Shown here piece by piece: positions 33,777 to 42,074 of a DNA stretch of 64,000 nt. Under the pieces are notes generated by a model. The model worked only from the letters and a program-made list of their open reading frames with translations, made no database searches and was not told where the DNA came from. The position numbers were made by a program, and so were the translations under genes. The stretch's first letter is position 1; every line of letters begins with the position of its first letter. Where the stretch lies: assembly GCF_900111565.1 (NCBI RefSeq), contig NZ_FOIK01000004.1, forward strand, positions 62,001 through 126,000, read 5' to 3'. Origin of the DNA: Paenibacillus sp. NFR01 (GTDB taxonomy: Bacteria; Bacillota; Bacilli; Paenibacillales; Paenibacillaceae).

Positions 33777-34583
33777 ATGCCGCAACCAAAACGATCGTTG
33801 ATCGGGTTTATCGCCGTCACCTTTGGCTTCACCTGGCTCTGCTGGCTGCCGCTGCTGCTGAACAGGCAGTTTGACGCAGGCGTGCCAGTACTGCCTTTTC
33901 AGTTCTACCTCGGTTCCTTCGGCCCGCTGCTCGGGACGCTTGCCAGCCTGGCGCTTACAGGGGAAGAAGGAGTCGCCGGCTGGTTTAAAAAAGCTTTTTC
34001 GTTGTCGTTTCCGAAAAAATGGCTGCTGATCGCTGTGGGCCTGCCGCTGCTGTACGGTACCCTTGCCCTGCTGGTCCATGCGTTTGTAACAGGCAGCTTT
34101 CCCGAAATGTCTCGTTTCGGGCTGACCTCCGATCTGCCGGCCAGCTTTAATCTGGGGACCACCGCGCTCATGTGGATGATTACCTTCGGCATCGGCGAAG
34201 AAAGCGGCTGGCGCGGTTACCTGCTGCCTCTGCTGCACCGGCGGTACTCGTTATTTACTTCCGCACTGCTTGTATCGCTGGTCTGGATGCTCTGGCATCT
34301 GCCCGCCTTCTGGTTCAACGAAAGTTATGTCGGCATGGGCTTTGGCGTGATCGGCTGGGCCATCAGCCTGATGTACGGCTCCGTCGTCCTGGCTTGGATC
34401 TGCCAAGGCAGCCGCTGGAGCATCGTTCCCGTGATCTTGTGGCACGGCATTTTTGACCTTTTGACTGCCAGCGACCAGGCCGCCGAGATCATGGCGATGG
34501 TGTGCAGCATGTTCGTCATTATTCACGGCATCCTGCTGATGCGGACGCTCGGGCGGCGCCAGAGCATTCCGCCGCTCAAATAG
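33777..34583 (+). CDS. CPBP family intramembrane glutamic endopeptidase
   Basis: 268 aa with about eight membrane helices. The CPBP/Rce1-like motifs are present: EESGWRGYLLPLL (EExxxR), WMLWHLPAFW (His) and WHGIFDLL (His). Members act as membrane proteases, some in bacteriocin self-immunity. Start at 33777 chosen for GGAGGAG at 9 bases. Monocistronic, between asnB and a bidirectional terminator. Confidence 0.9.
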   Translation: MPQPKRSLIGFIAVTFGFTWLCWLPLLLNRQFDAGVPVLPFQFYLGSFGPLLGTLASLALTGEEGVAGWFKKAFSLSFPKKWLLIAVGLPLLYGTLALLVHAFVTGSFPEMSRFGLTSDLPASFNLGTTALMWMITFGIGEESGWRGYLLPLLHRRYSLFTSALLVSLVWMLWHLPAFWFNESYVGMGFGVIGWAISLMYGSVVLAWICQGSRWSIVPVILWHGIFDLLTASDQAAEIMAMVCSMFVIIHGILLMRTLGRRQSIPPLK

Positions 34584-34634
34584 CTTGCGGGGTGAAATCA
34601 CCGCCCCCGCATCCCGTTCTCACCGCTCCCCGCA

Positions 34635-34690
34635 TAAGCAAAGTCCCCGCTCCCCCGGCCGGAAGGCCGAAGGTGCGGGGACTTTGCTTA
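34635..34690. terminator. Bidirectional terminator between convergent genes
   Basis: A perfect 16-bp inverted repeat (34635-34650 and 34675-34690; arm TAAGCAAAGTCCCCGC) with an inner GGCC/GGCC stem lies between the CPBP and aldo-keto reductase genes. The AT-rich outer stem supplies a short U-tract in both directions. Confidence 0.7.
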
Positions 34691-34698
34691 TTTTGCGG

Positions 34699-35535
34699 TC
34701 AGAAGTTGAAGTTGTCCGGGTCCGGACCGAAACGGTGATTCTGATTCAGCTCCTCCAGCGCCTTCACATCGTCATCGCTGAGCGTAAAATCGAAAATCCC
34801 GGCATTTTCCCGGATCCGCTCGGCATGCACCGACTTCGGAATCGTGATGACGCCTTGCTGCAGATCCCAGCGGAGCACGATTTGCGCCGGCGTTTTACCG
34901 TAACGGGCCGCCAGCTCTTGGAGCAGCGGCAGGTCAAGATGGCCCTGCATCAGCGGGCTCCAGGCCTCCAGCTGAATGCCCTGCTCGCGGCAGTATTTCA
35001 AGAGGTCGCGCTGAGTCAGCAGCGGATGGAATTCCACCTGATTGACGACCGGCTTGACGCCGCTGTCATCAATAATATTTTTCAGGTGATGAATCTGAAA
35101 ATTGCTTACGCCGATCGACTTGACCAGGCCTTCCTTCTGCAGATGAATCAGCGCTTTCCAGGTCTCGCGGTATTTGCCTTTTACGGGCCAATGAATGAGA
35201 TAAAGGTCCACATAATCCAGTCCCAGCTTACGCCGGCTGACCTCGAACGCCTGCAGCGTGGATTCATACCCCTGATCCGGATTACGGACTTTGGTCGTAA
35301 TAAATAGCTCCTCCCGCGGTACGCCGCATTCACGGATAGCTTGGCCTACGCCTTCTTCGTTGTTGTACCCAGCCGCCGTATCGATGCTGCGGTAGCCAAT
35401 CTCCACCGCCGATTTGACGGCATGAATGACTTCCTCTCCGTCTTTGGTCTGCCAGACCCCAAGTCCGAGCCAAGGCATCGTCACTCCGTCATTCAGTGTA
35501 GGCCCGCCTGTAAAAGGTGCTTGCAATTGACTCAT
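34699..35535 (-). CDS. Aldo/keto reductase
   Basis: 278 aa. The AKR catalytic tetrad context is visible: GYRSIDTAAGYNNEEGVG (Asp, Tyr), FITTKVRN (Lys) and DLYLIHWPVKG (His). The C-terminal TIPKSVHAERIRENAGIFDF is the NADPH-binding segment. Reduces small aldehydes or ketones with NADPH in the cytosol. Start at 35535 has GGAGGG at 7 bases. Similar to the YvgN/2,5-diketogluconate reductase group; the physiological substrate cannot be read. Confidence 0.95.
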   Translation of the reverse strand: MSQLQAPFTGGPTLNDGVTMPWLGLGVWQTKDGEEVIHAVKSAVEIGYRSIDTAAGYNNEEGVGQAIRECGVPREELFITTKVRNPDQGYESTLQAFEVSRRKLGLDYVDLYLIHWPVKGKYRETWKALIHLQKEGLVKSIGVSNFQIHHLKNIIDDSGVKPVVNQVEFHPLLTQRDLLKYCREQGIQLEAWSPLMQGHLDLPLLQELAARYGKTPAQIVLRWDLQQGVITIPKSVHAERIRENAGIFDFTLSDDDVKALEELNQNHRFGPDPDNFNF

Positions 35536-35605
35536 CGCTGATCCCTCCAAACCGATTCTTATTGGTTAACTTACCCAAAAATCAGTATAGCAGATCATCG
35601 GGAAC

Positions 35606-35641
35606 AACAAAAAAGAGAGGCAAACCGTTGCCGGTCTGCCC
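35606..35641 (-). terminator. Terminator of the cupin gene
   Basis: The stem GGCAGACCG/CGGTTTGCC (one mismatch) is followed by TCTCTTTTTTG on the minus strand, 11 bp after the cupin stop. Confidence 0.65.
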
Positions 35642-35651
35642 CTGCCCACTT

Positions 35652-36107
35652 TTATTCCTCAATCATCGTAAAATCATCGAATTGAAACTCCGGCGAGACG
35701 ATGCACGAGACCAGCACCGGCTCTTCGCCAAGCGGCCTCGCCGCCTGCCATACGCCGGCCGGAACGACAACCTGCGGCTGCTGGCCTCCGGCCACGTCGA
35801 TGCCAAGAATGAACTCGGTCACTTCGCCCGGCTGATCGCCGTCCCCGCCTAAGCTGAGCACGATCGGGCTGCCGGAATGCCACAGCCAGATTTCGTCGGA
35901 TAATACCTTATGCCATTTCGACTCTTCCCCTTCATGCAGCAGGAAATAAATCGAGGATGCCGAAGCTCGCGGCCCTGAATAGCTTGCGCCCAGCGTCTCC
36001 TGCGGAATCTCTACGGAAGAGTTCCAAAGCCGTTTGTACCAGCCGCCTTCCACATGGGGCTGCAGTCCCAGCGCCTCGACGAGCGGGGAAATCGGTTTTT
36101 GCGTCAC
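35652..36107 (-). CDS. Cupin domain protein (DUF985 family)
   Basis: 151 aa. VEALGLQPHVEGGWYKRLW at the N-terminus and SSIYFLLHEGEESKWHKVLSDEIW followed by WHSGSPIVLSLGG form the DUF985 cupin barrel, like yeast YML079w. Function of the family is uncertain (possible sugar-epimerase-like barrel). GAGAGA-type weak ribosome binding site before ATG. Single gene with its own terminator. Confidence 0.85.
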   Translation of the reverse strand: MTQKPISPLVEALGLQPHVEGGWYKRLWNSSVEIPQETLGASYSGPRASASSIYFLLHEGEESKWHKVLSDEIWLWHSGSPIVLSLGGDGDQPGEVTEFILGIDVAGGQQPQVVVPAGVWQAARPLGEEPVLVSCIVSPEFQFDDFTMIEE

Positions 36108-36261
36108 AGTATTTCTCTCCTTTTACAAGTGCATAGTCAAACTTCTTCCCTAGCGTACCATAAAATAAGGGGAAAACCTCCCACGAAGTTATCCGGCCAA
36201 TCTCGGCCGGCAACCCAGCGGGATGTCATCCCCTTCATTTTTCTAAGCGAAACCGTCTGTC

Positions 36262-37197
36262 TTACTTGCCGTCCTTGCCGGCCTTAAATACTTCGGCAAT
36301 GGCGCCGAGGCTGCCGAGCGTTTCGATGGCGTTCGACGGGATGAACACCTTGTTTGCCGGACCTTTGGCGATTTCGCCGAGCGCTTCGAACGATTGGTAA
36401 GCCAGGATGCGTTCGTCCAGACCGGCGCTGCCGATCAGGGCGATCCGCGATTTTTCCGCTTCGGCAACCGCTTGAATAGCCTTGGCTTGACCGAGCGCTT
36501 CCAGCTCCTGCGCCTGCCGCAGACCTTCCGCCTGACGGATACGGGCTTCCTTGTCGCCCTCCGCCTTAAGGATCTTACTTTGCTTGTCGCCTTCCGCGCG
36601 CAGGATCATATCCTGCTTGGCAGCCTCGGCTTCCAGCACGATGGCCCGCTTGCTCCGTTCCGCCTTCATCTGTTTATCCATCGCTTCCTGGATATCGAGC
36701 GGCGGCTTGATGTCGATCACTTCGACGCGCTCGATCCGCACGCCCCATTTTTCGGTCGCTTCATCCAGCGCCAGACGGATGTCGGACGAAATCTTTTCCC
36801 GGCCGGAGAGCGTTTCGTCCAGCTCCAGCTTGCCGATGATTTGACGCATCGTTGCGGTTGTAATATTCCGTACGCCGTACACGTAATCGGAGATGCCGTA
36901 CGTGGCTTCTTCCGGTCCGACTACCTGATAGAAGATAATCGTGTCGATCTGCACCTGGACGTTGTCTTTAGTGATTACCGTTTGCGGCGGCACGTTCGCC
37001 TGCTGAATCCGCAAGTCATGATAGATGCGTACCTGATCGATAATCGGGATCAGAATATTCAGGCCCGGCGTAAGCAGCCGGTTGAATTTACCGAGGCGTT
37101 CGACCACGCCTACGCGTTGCTGCGGTACGATTTTGACTGTTAATGCGATAAATACGACGACGACAAAAACGACTATCCCTACAATTGCCCATTCCAT
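36262..37197 (-). CDS. SPFH/band-7 membrane protease-associated protein (QmcA type)
   Basis: 311 aa. One N-terminal membrane helix (residues about 2-23), then the stomatin/prohibitin domain starting KIVPQQRVGVVERLGKFNR, and a long charged coiled coil (MKAERSKRAIVLEAEAAKQD, about 170-255). The ATG at 37197 overlaps the nfeD stop (TGATG), and GGGAGG lies 10 bases upstream. SPFH proteins form large membrane rings that organise microdomains; with an NfeD partner they influence membrane fluidity and protease access. Confidence 0.92.
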   Translation of the reverse strand: MEWAIVGIVVFVVVVFIALTVKIVPQQRVGVVERLGKFNRLLTPGLNILIPIIDQVRIYHDLRIQQANVPPQTVITKDNVQVQIDTIIFYQVVGPEEATYGISDYVYGVRNITTATMRQIIGKLELDETLSGREKISSDIRLALDEATEKWGVRIERVEVIDIKPPLDIQEAMDKQMKAERSKRAIVLEAEAAKQDMILRAEGDKQSKILKAEGDKEARIRQAEGLRQAQELEALGQAKAIQAVAEAEKSRIALIGSAGLDERILAYQSFEALGEIAKGPANKVFIPSNAIETLGSLGAIAEVFKAGKDGK

Positions 37198-37631
37198 CAG
37201 ATGATTTCCTCCCATCGTTCTACTTCAAGAATCGTACTGCTTCTTCCGACAATTCTGACGTTCTCTGCCCGGTCGATCGGTACCGCGGATACCGCGCTCC
37301 ATGTATCTCCGCCGATCTTCACTTGACCGTAGCTGCCCGGAATAATCGGCTCTACCACAACGCCGCGCCGGCCCACCAGCTCAACCCCCGTATCCTTGAA
37401 TCCCCGCGAGCTGCGCAGCCTGGCCGCCAGCGGTTTGGTGAATACGGTCAAAACCAGAGCGACCACCGATCCTACCAAAGCCTGCAGCAAAAACATATCG
37501 GGTGCGATCAGCGATACAAGCAATGCAGCCACAGCCCCGATGCTAAGCCAAAGCAGATAAAACGTAAGCGTCATCATTTCAACGACAAGCAGCACGCTGG
37601 CCGCAATCAGCCATACAACCCACATCACCAT
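37197..37631 (-). CDS. NfeD-like membrane protein (short form, OB-fold)
   Basis: 144 aa. Three to four membrane helices (MWVVWLIAASVLLVVEMMTL onward) and a C-terminal OB-fold (ELVGRRGVVVEPI...GQVKIGGDTWSA), the short NfeD1b type without the Ser-protease domain. Start uncertain: ATG at 37631 is used; a TTG two codons upstream has a better-spaced AAGGTGG. Its stop overlaps the start of the SPFH gene, the usual NfeD-SPFH partnership. Confidence 0.88.
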   Translation of the reverse strand: MVMWVVWLIAASVLLVVEMMTLTFYLLWLSIGAVAALLVSLIAPDMFLLQALVGSVVALVLTVFTKPLAARLRSSRGFKDTGVELVGRRGVVVEPIIPGSYGQVKIGGDTWSAVSAVPIDRAENVRIVGRSSTILEVERWEEII

Positions 37632-37796
37632 GGCCAAAATACACCACCTTCCGCTATATACTACTATAACGAAAAAAAGGGCAGTCGCGTTGCATTTTTT
37701 TGTGCCCAAATTCGTGCTTGATGTAAGCTTATGCGAAAAAGCGCCCGGTTATATGTACCGGTGGGTCCGGCTTGTGAAAAAACGGGCACGCTGGCC

Positions 37797-37838
37797 CAAA
37801 AAAAGGCCCCGCCGTCCGTCTATGGACTGCAGGACCTT
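37797..37838 (-). terminator. Terminator of gerM-rph-rdgB
   Basis: The stem AAGGTCCTGC/GCGGGGCCTT (two mismatches) is followed by TTTTTTT on the minus strand, a few bases after the rdgB stop. Confidence 0.65.
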
Positions 37839-37842
37839 CCCA

Positions 37843-38487
37843 TTACTCCCGGCCGCGCTGCTGCGCTTCGGCCAGCTTGGCCGTCAGCAGACGGAGCGCT
37901 TTGCCCCGGTGGCTGATCGCCTGCTTCTCCTCCAGCGTCAGCTCGGCCATCGTCTTCTCGAATTCCGGCAGGTAAAAGAGCGGATCATACCCGAAGCCGC
38001 CGCCGCCCGCCGGCTCCGAAGTAATCCAGCCCTCCACGGTGCCTTCGGCGGTCAGCTCCCGGCCGTCGGCAGGATCGTACAGCGACAACGCGCAGACAAA
38101 ACGCGCCGTGCTCAGCAGCGGCTGATCCGTATCCTCGCCCTGCTTCAGCCTTTCCAGCTCGCTAAGCAGCTTGAGGTTATTGTCGCCGTCTTCGGCTCCT
38201 TCGCCCGCGTACCGTGCCGAATACACGCCCGGACGGCCGTCCAGCGCGTCGACGCACAAGCCGCTATCGTCGGCCAGCACCGGGAAGCCCAGCGCGTCGC
38301 CGACGGTTTTGGCCTTCTTCAAGGCGTTCTCGGCAAAGGTCTGCCCGTCCTCCACCACATCGGGAAGCGCGGGGTAATCGAACATGCTTTTGACCGTCAG
38401 CCCGAGCGGGGCAAACGCGTGCTCGAACTCCCGCACTTTGCCTTTGTTTTTCGTCGCTACAATTAAAATCCCGCCGGTTTCGCTCAT
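37843..38487 (-). CDS. rdgB: XTP/dITP pyrophosphatase (RdgB/HAM1)
   Basis: 214 aa. Family motifs: ILIVATKNKGKVREF (substrate loop), FAENALKKAKTVGDA, LADDSGLCVDALDGRPGVYSARYAG (catalytic Asp and purine site), and AEGTVEGWITSEPAGGGGFGYDPLFYL. Hydrolyses non-canonical purine triphosphates (XTP, ITP, dITP) to monophosphates. The ATG begins 1 base after the rph stop, with the rph end (GAGGTG) acting as ribosome binding site, so translation is coupled. Confidence 0.97.
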   Translation of the reverse strand: MSETGGILIVATKNKGKVREFEHAFAPLGLTVKSMFDYPALPDVVEDGQTFAENALKKAKTVGDALGFPVLADDSGLCVDALDGRPGVYSARYAGEGAEDGDNNLKLLSELERLKQGEDTDQPLLSTARFVCALSLYDPADGRELTAEGTVEGWITSEPAGGGGFGYDPLFYLPEFEKTMAELTLEEKQAISHRGKALRLLTAKLAEAQQRGRE

Positions 38488-38488
38488 G

Positions 38489-39247
38489 TTACACCTCTTG
38501 CCCCGGCTGGCCGGTCGGAATTTTCAGCGCGATGGCGCCAAGCGCTTCTTTTTGCGCTTCAATCAGTTCCCGCACGCCTTTTTCGCCGAGTCCCAGCAGA
38601 AGGTCCAGCTCCGCCCGCGTAAACGGACGTTCTTCCCCCGTGCCCTGCAATTCAACGAAAGCGCCGGCGCCCGTCATCACGACATTCATATCGACCATTG
38701 CCTTGGAATCTTCCTCATAGTTCAAGTCCAGCAGCGCTTTGTCGCCGACAATGCCGACGCTCACCGCCGCCAGAAAATCCGTGATCGGAAAAACAGCGAG
38801 TTTATGCTGCAAAGCAATTTTGTTGATGGCATAGGCCATGGCGACAAAAGCGCCGGTAATCGACGCGGTGCGCGTGCCCCCGTCCGCCTGAATCACGTCG
38901 CAGTCCAGCGTAATGCTGCGCTCGCCGAGCGCCTGCAGATCGACCACGGAGCGGAGCGCACGGCCGATCAGCCGCTGGATCTCCATCGTCCGGCCGGTCA
39001 GCTTGCCGCGCGCCGATTCGCGCTGGTTGCGGGTCTGGGTCGCCCGCGGCAGCATGGAATATTCGGCGGTAACCCAGCCTTTGCCTTGCCCTTTCAGGAA
39101 CGGAGGTACCTTCTCGTCAATGGTTGCCGTGCAAATGACTTTTGTATCACCCATTTCGATAGTGACGGAGCCTTCCGCGTATTTATTGGTTTGGGTAGTG
39201 ATGGTGACCGGTCTTAGCTGGTCATCGTTTCGCCCGTTTGATCTCAT
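38489..39247 (-). CDS. rph: Ribonuclease PH
   Basis: 252 aa. RNase PH signatures: GWVTAEYSMLPRATQTRNQR, GKLTGRTMEIQRLIGRALR and TITLDCDVIQADGGTRTAS-type segment (SITLDCDVIQADGGTRT). A phosphorolytic 3'-5' exoribonuclease that trims tRNA 3' extensions. AGGAGG precedes the ATG. Lies between gerM and rdgB, the order found in Bacillus. Confidence 0.97.
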   Translation of the reverse strand: MRSNGRNDDQLRPVTITTQTNKYAEGSVTIEMGDTKVICTATIDEKVPPFLKGQGKGWVTAEYSMLPRATQTRNQRESARGKLTGRTMEIQRLIGRALRSVVDLQALGERSITLDCDVIQADGGTRTASITGAFVAMAYAINKIALQHKLAVFPITDFLAAVSVGIVGDKALLDLNYEEDSKAMVDMNVVMTGAGAFVELQGTGEERPFTRAELDLLLGLGEKGVRELIEAQKEALGAIALKIPTGQPGQEV

Positions 39248-39343
39248 CGTTTTGCCTCCTGCGTCATAAGTTGCTGTTTTATGGCAAATTTCATTCTACC
39301 AAAGTGCAGGGGCAAAAGCATCTTTTCACCCTGGTCTTTCAGT

Positions 39344-40504
39344 CTACAGCGGCATTTCGTTGATGTATTCCGGCGCGGACACCGGCTGGCCGTAGTCGAC
39401 ATGATCGGTTCCAGTCACTGCGGTTTTGCCGTTCAGGCGGATTTGCACGAGCGAATCCTGCGCGTTCTGCGCAACGGTCAGCACGACGGATTTCAGCATT
39501 TCTGCAGGTACGTCTTTGCCGTCCGCAAACATATCATCGGTCAGGTCGACGCTGACGACGCCGTTTTGTCCGGCTTCCACCCCATCCAGCTTCGTCCCGC
39601 CGGTCATTACCGTTTCGAGGCCGCTGTTCTTGTCGGGGCCGGCGATCAACTCGCCTACTGCGGCCTTGACCGGATCTTCCCCGGCGGGTACAAACCGGGT
39701 TACCGGAACATAATATTGAATGCCGTCAGGAGAGGCAGCGGAGAAGTAGACGGTTACCGCGCTGGAGCTGAAGGACAGCCCGCTTTTCGGGAGATTGATG
39801 CCCATGGTCCGGGTCAGCGGCCGGTCCAAAGGGGTGCCCTGCAGCGGCATTTCCGTCAGCTTTTTGCCGTCCACCCAGATTTGCACGCCTTGAATATCAT
39901 CTTGCCCGGTCAGCGTCCAGGTGATTGCCTCCAAAATTTTGCGTTCGTCTTTCGGATTGTAATCATTGAAAGCAGCGTTGAATTCGACGACGGCAAGCTT
40001 GGCTTTGTCTACCGAAACATTGTTGACTTCGGTGCCTGCAGGCAGGACGCCCTGGAAGCCTTCCGGCAGGTCTTTTGCGTATTCGCCCTTGCTGACCAGC
40101 GCGGCGATCGACTGCTTGAGCAGCGCACCCTTGCCGCTTTCTTTCGGCAGCCCCAGCGAAACGGGTGCCAGCAGACCGTTGCCATCCTGGAGATAAACGG
40201 TTGTCCGTTCTCCTGGCGCGGCTGTGGTCGTATCGGCGGCAGCCGAAGCGTCGGAGGCAGCAGTGGAAGCATCGTCCGCAGAGACAGCGGAGTCCTCTTC
40301 CGCGTCCTCCGAAGAGACCGGCGCAAAAACGCCGGAATCCAGCGTGTTCTCGTCGCCCTGCTGCAGCATTTGCGCTTCGATTTCTTCCGGCGGCGCGTCG
40401 ACGGAGGCCGACTCCGAGCCGAATAGGCTGCAGCCGGACAGCGCGAGTGGTACCGTCAGCAGGCAGGCTGCGGATAACATACGAATCTTATTCATCGATT
40501 TCAT
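39344..40504 (-). CDS. gerM: GerM, sporulation/germination lipoprotein
   Basis: 386 aa. Lipoprotein signal with lipobox LSGC (Cys25), a low-complexity Asp/Ser/Ala-rich linker (about 30-110), then two GerMN domains (about 115-225, TTVYLQDGNGLLAPVSLGLP; and about 250-370, AVTVYFSAASPDGIQYYVPV). GerM is needed for the forespore-mother-cell channel and efficient germination in Bacillus. AAAGGGG lies 10 bases before the ATG. Order gerM-rph-rdgB is conserved in bacilli, supporting the call. Confidence 0.93.
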   Translation of the reverse strand: MKSMNKIRMLSAACLLTVPLALSGCSLFGSESASVDAPPEEIEAQMLQQGDENTLDSGVFAPVSSEDAEEDSAVSADDASTAASDASAAADTTTAAPGERTTVYLQDGNGLLAPVSLGLPKESGKGALLKQSIAALVSKGEYAKDLPEGFQGVLPAGTEVNNVSVDKAKLAVVEFNAAFNDYNPKDERKILEAITWTLTGQDDIQGVQIWVDGKKLTEMPLQGTPLDRPLTRTMGINLPKSGLSFSSSAVTVYFSAASPDGIQYYVPVTRFVPAGEDPVKAAVGELIAGPDKNSGLETVMTGGTKLDGVEAGQNGVVSVDLTDDMFADGKDVPAEMLKSVVLTVAQNAQDSLVQIRLNGKTAVTGTDHVDYGQPVSAPEYINEMPL

Positions 40505-40649
40505 GCGTCAATATCCCCTTTCAAAACTATTGGATCAGTTTGTACTGCTATGTATACGAGCCCCCTAAGCAAAAAATAACACCGGCTTATCCCAAATTTC
40601 GGACGGGCCGAAACGAAGCTGTACACACTAGATATGAGGTGAACCGACA

Positions 40650-41255
40650 ATGAATACCCACAAACCGCCGTACAGCCTTAACAGCAAGGCCGTTGCCGAC
40701 GCTACGGGCGAATGGCTGCGCAAACGCGGAGTAACCATAGAAGAAATCGCCGAGCTGGTGCTTTTTCTGCAGAGCAAATATTTTCCCGATCTGAAGCTGG
40801 AGGAATGCATCCATAACGTCAACATGGTGCTTAGCAAACGTGAAGTACAGAACGCTATCCTGACCGGTATCCAATTGGACATTCTGGCCGAGCAAGGAGG
40901 ACTCTTCGGTCCTCTTCAGGAAATGATCGAAAACGACGAGAGCCTGTACGGCGTTGATGAAATTCTCGCTTTTTCCATTGTGAATGTGTACGGCAGCATC
41001 GGCTTCACGAATTACGGCTACATCGACAAGCTGAAGCCCGGCGTGCTGGAGCGCCTGAACGATAAAAGCACCGGTGAGGTCCACACCTTCCTGGATGACA
41101 TCGTCGGCGCCGTCGCCGCGTCGGCCAGCAGCCGCATCGCCCACCGCAAACAAGCGGAACGTGAACAAGAGCTGGGCCTCCCGCGGGCAGGCGAAGACCT
41201 GGAAGAAGCCGCACACGGGATGAACGGCGGTGAGAAGGAAGGGGCGCCGGAGTAA
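40650..41255 (+). CDS. YutG/PgpA-like phosphatidylglycerophosphatase A family protein
   Basis: 201 aa. The core (LNSKAVADATGEWLRKRGVT; LEECIHNVNMVLSKREVQNA; DEILAFSIVNVYGSIGFTNYGYIDK) is that of the PgpA-like low-temperature-requirement family represented by B. subtilis YutG, here soluble, without membrane helices. PgpA enzymes dephosphorylate phosphatidylglycerol phosphate; in the soluble YutG group the substrate is less certain. Acidic C-terminal tail of about 30 residues. GAGGTG at 8 bases before ATG. Divergent from gerM. Confidence 0.8.
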   Translation: MNTHKPPYSLNSKAVADATGEWLRKRGVTIEEIAELVLFLQSKYFPDLKLEECIHNVNMVLSKREVQNAILTGIQLDILAEQGGLFGPLQEMIENDESLYGVDEILAFSIVNVYGSIGFTNYGYIDKLKPGVLERLNDKSTGEVHTFLDDIVGAVAASASSRIAHRKQAEREQELGLPRAGEDLEEAAHGMNGGEKEGAPE

Positions 41256-41311
41256 GGGCATGTGGAAGAAGTATATGGGGCTTAAGCGTTGGAGCGGCGG
41301 TGGAAGGACTG

Positions 41312-41473
41312 AATACCATTTGGCGTGGGAGCAAGTGTTAGCATTATGCGGAATACAGAGTGAGTTTCGAGTAGCTCCAGAAAAGCTGGGTTAGGCTGGA
41401 AGTTGAGTAACATTGGTTAGTTGAGTGGGTGGAGGAGGAAATGAATGCCGTTAGGTGCGGGAGCAAGCGTTAG
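41312..41473. repeat. Imperfect 30-bp direct repeat
   Basis: The 819 bp between the YutG-like gene and the metallo-beta-lactamase gene hold only repeats. A 30-bp stretch at 41312-41341 recurs at 41444-41473 with 24 matches (shared core GGGAGCAAG.GTTAG), and weaker similarity continues for about 60 bp, indicating an old tandem duplication. No gene here. Confidence 0.55.
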
Positions 41474-41592
41474 AGGGATATTGGATACGGAATACGGCGT
41501 GGACACTGGGCTTTTTGAGTAGATCTAACAATGGAGCAAGTTGTGAGGAGTCGGGGTGCTTAGGAGCGAATGATTCAGCACGGCAACGTCTT

Positions 41593-41776
41593 CGTTGTAT
41601 TTTGTACAACGGAATAGCTGATCTTACACAAAAAATCGCAATCCGCTGCATTTTGTACAATGAAGTCCGGCGAAAGTCTTCAAAAAGGCCCGTTTTGCAG
41701 AATTTCGTTGTACAAAGTACAACGGGTGCAAATAATCGGCCGATTGGAGCGGATTTTATTGCACTTTTTACAATGA
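41593..41776. repeat. Symmetric array of four palindromic repeats (TTGTAC family)
   Basis: Elements start at 41593, 41644, 41706 and 41757; the first two are direct and the last two fit the consensus better on the minus strand. Consensus CGTTGTA.TTTGTACAACG.AAT, itself a stem-loop; best copies at 41593-41612 and 41706-41725. Start-to-start spacing is 51, 62 and 51 bp, nearly the same geometry as the array at 30650-30834 although the core sequences differ. Confidence 0.75.
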
Positions 41777-41832
41777 AGCGATGCGAGACAGCGAATATGG
41801 CGGAAAAAAGCAGTGATGGCGACTACCCGCAA

Positions 41833-41940
41833 CGGCTACGGCGGAATGCGTTACAGCTACAGCTAATGTTACGGCTACGGCGGAATGCGCTACAGCTACA
41901 GCTACTGTTACGGCTACGGCTATTGTTACGGATACAGCGG
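41833..41940. repeat. 39-bp tandem repeat, 2.8 copies
   Basis: The unit begins CGGCTACGGCGGAATGCG and occurs at 41833-41871 and 41872-41910 with two base differences, plus a partial third copy to about 41940. One forward frame reads Gly/Tyr/Ser-rich (GYGGMRYSYS) but is interrupted by TAA in the first copy. It may be the remnant of a small Gly-Tyr-rich protein gene. Confidence 0.75.
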
Positions 41941-42074
41941 CATGTGACATTGCTGCCGCATGCACTCAGCTCGGCGGCATATCTTCCTATGCCGCTGTCT
42001 CAAACCGCCCGGCGTGCAAGCGCCGCCAGGCCCCTCCCCGCCCGGCGGCGCTTGCACGCCGGGCCTCATCCTGT

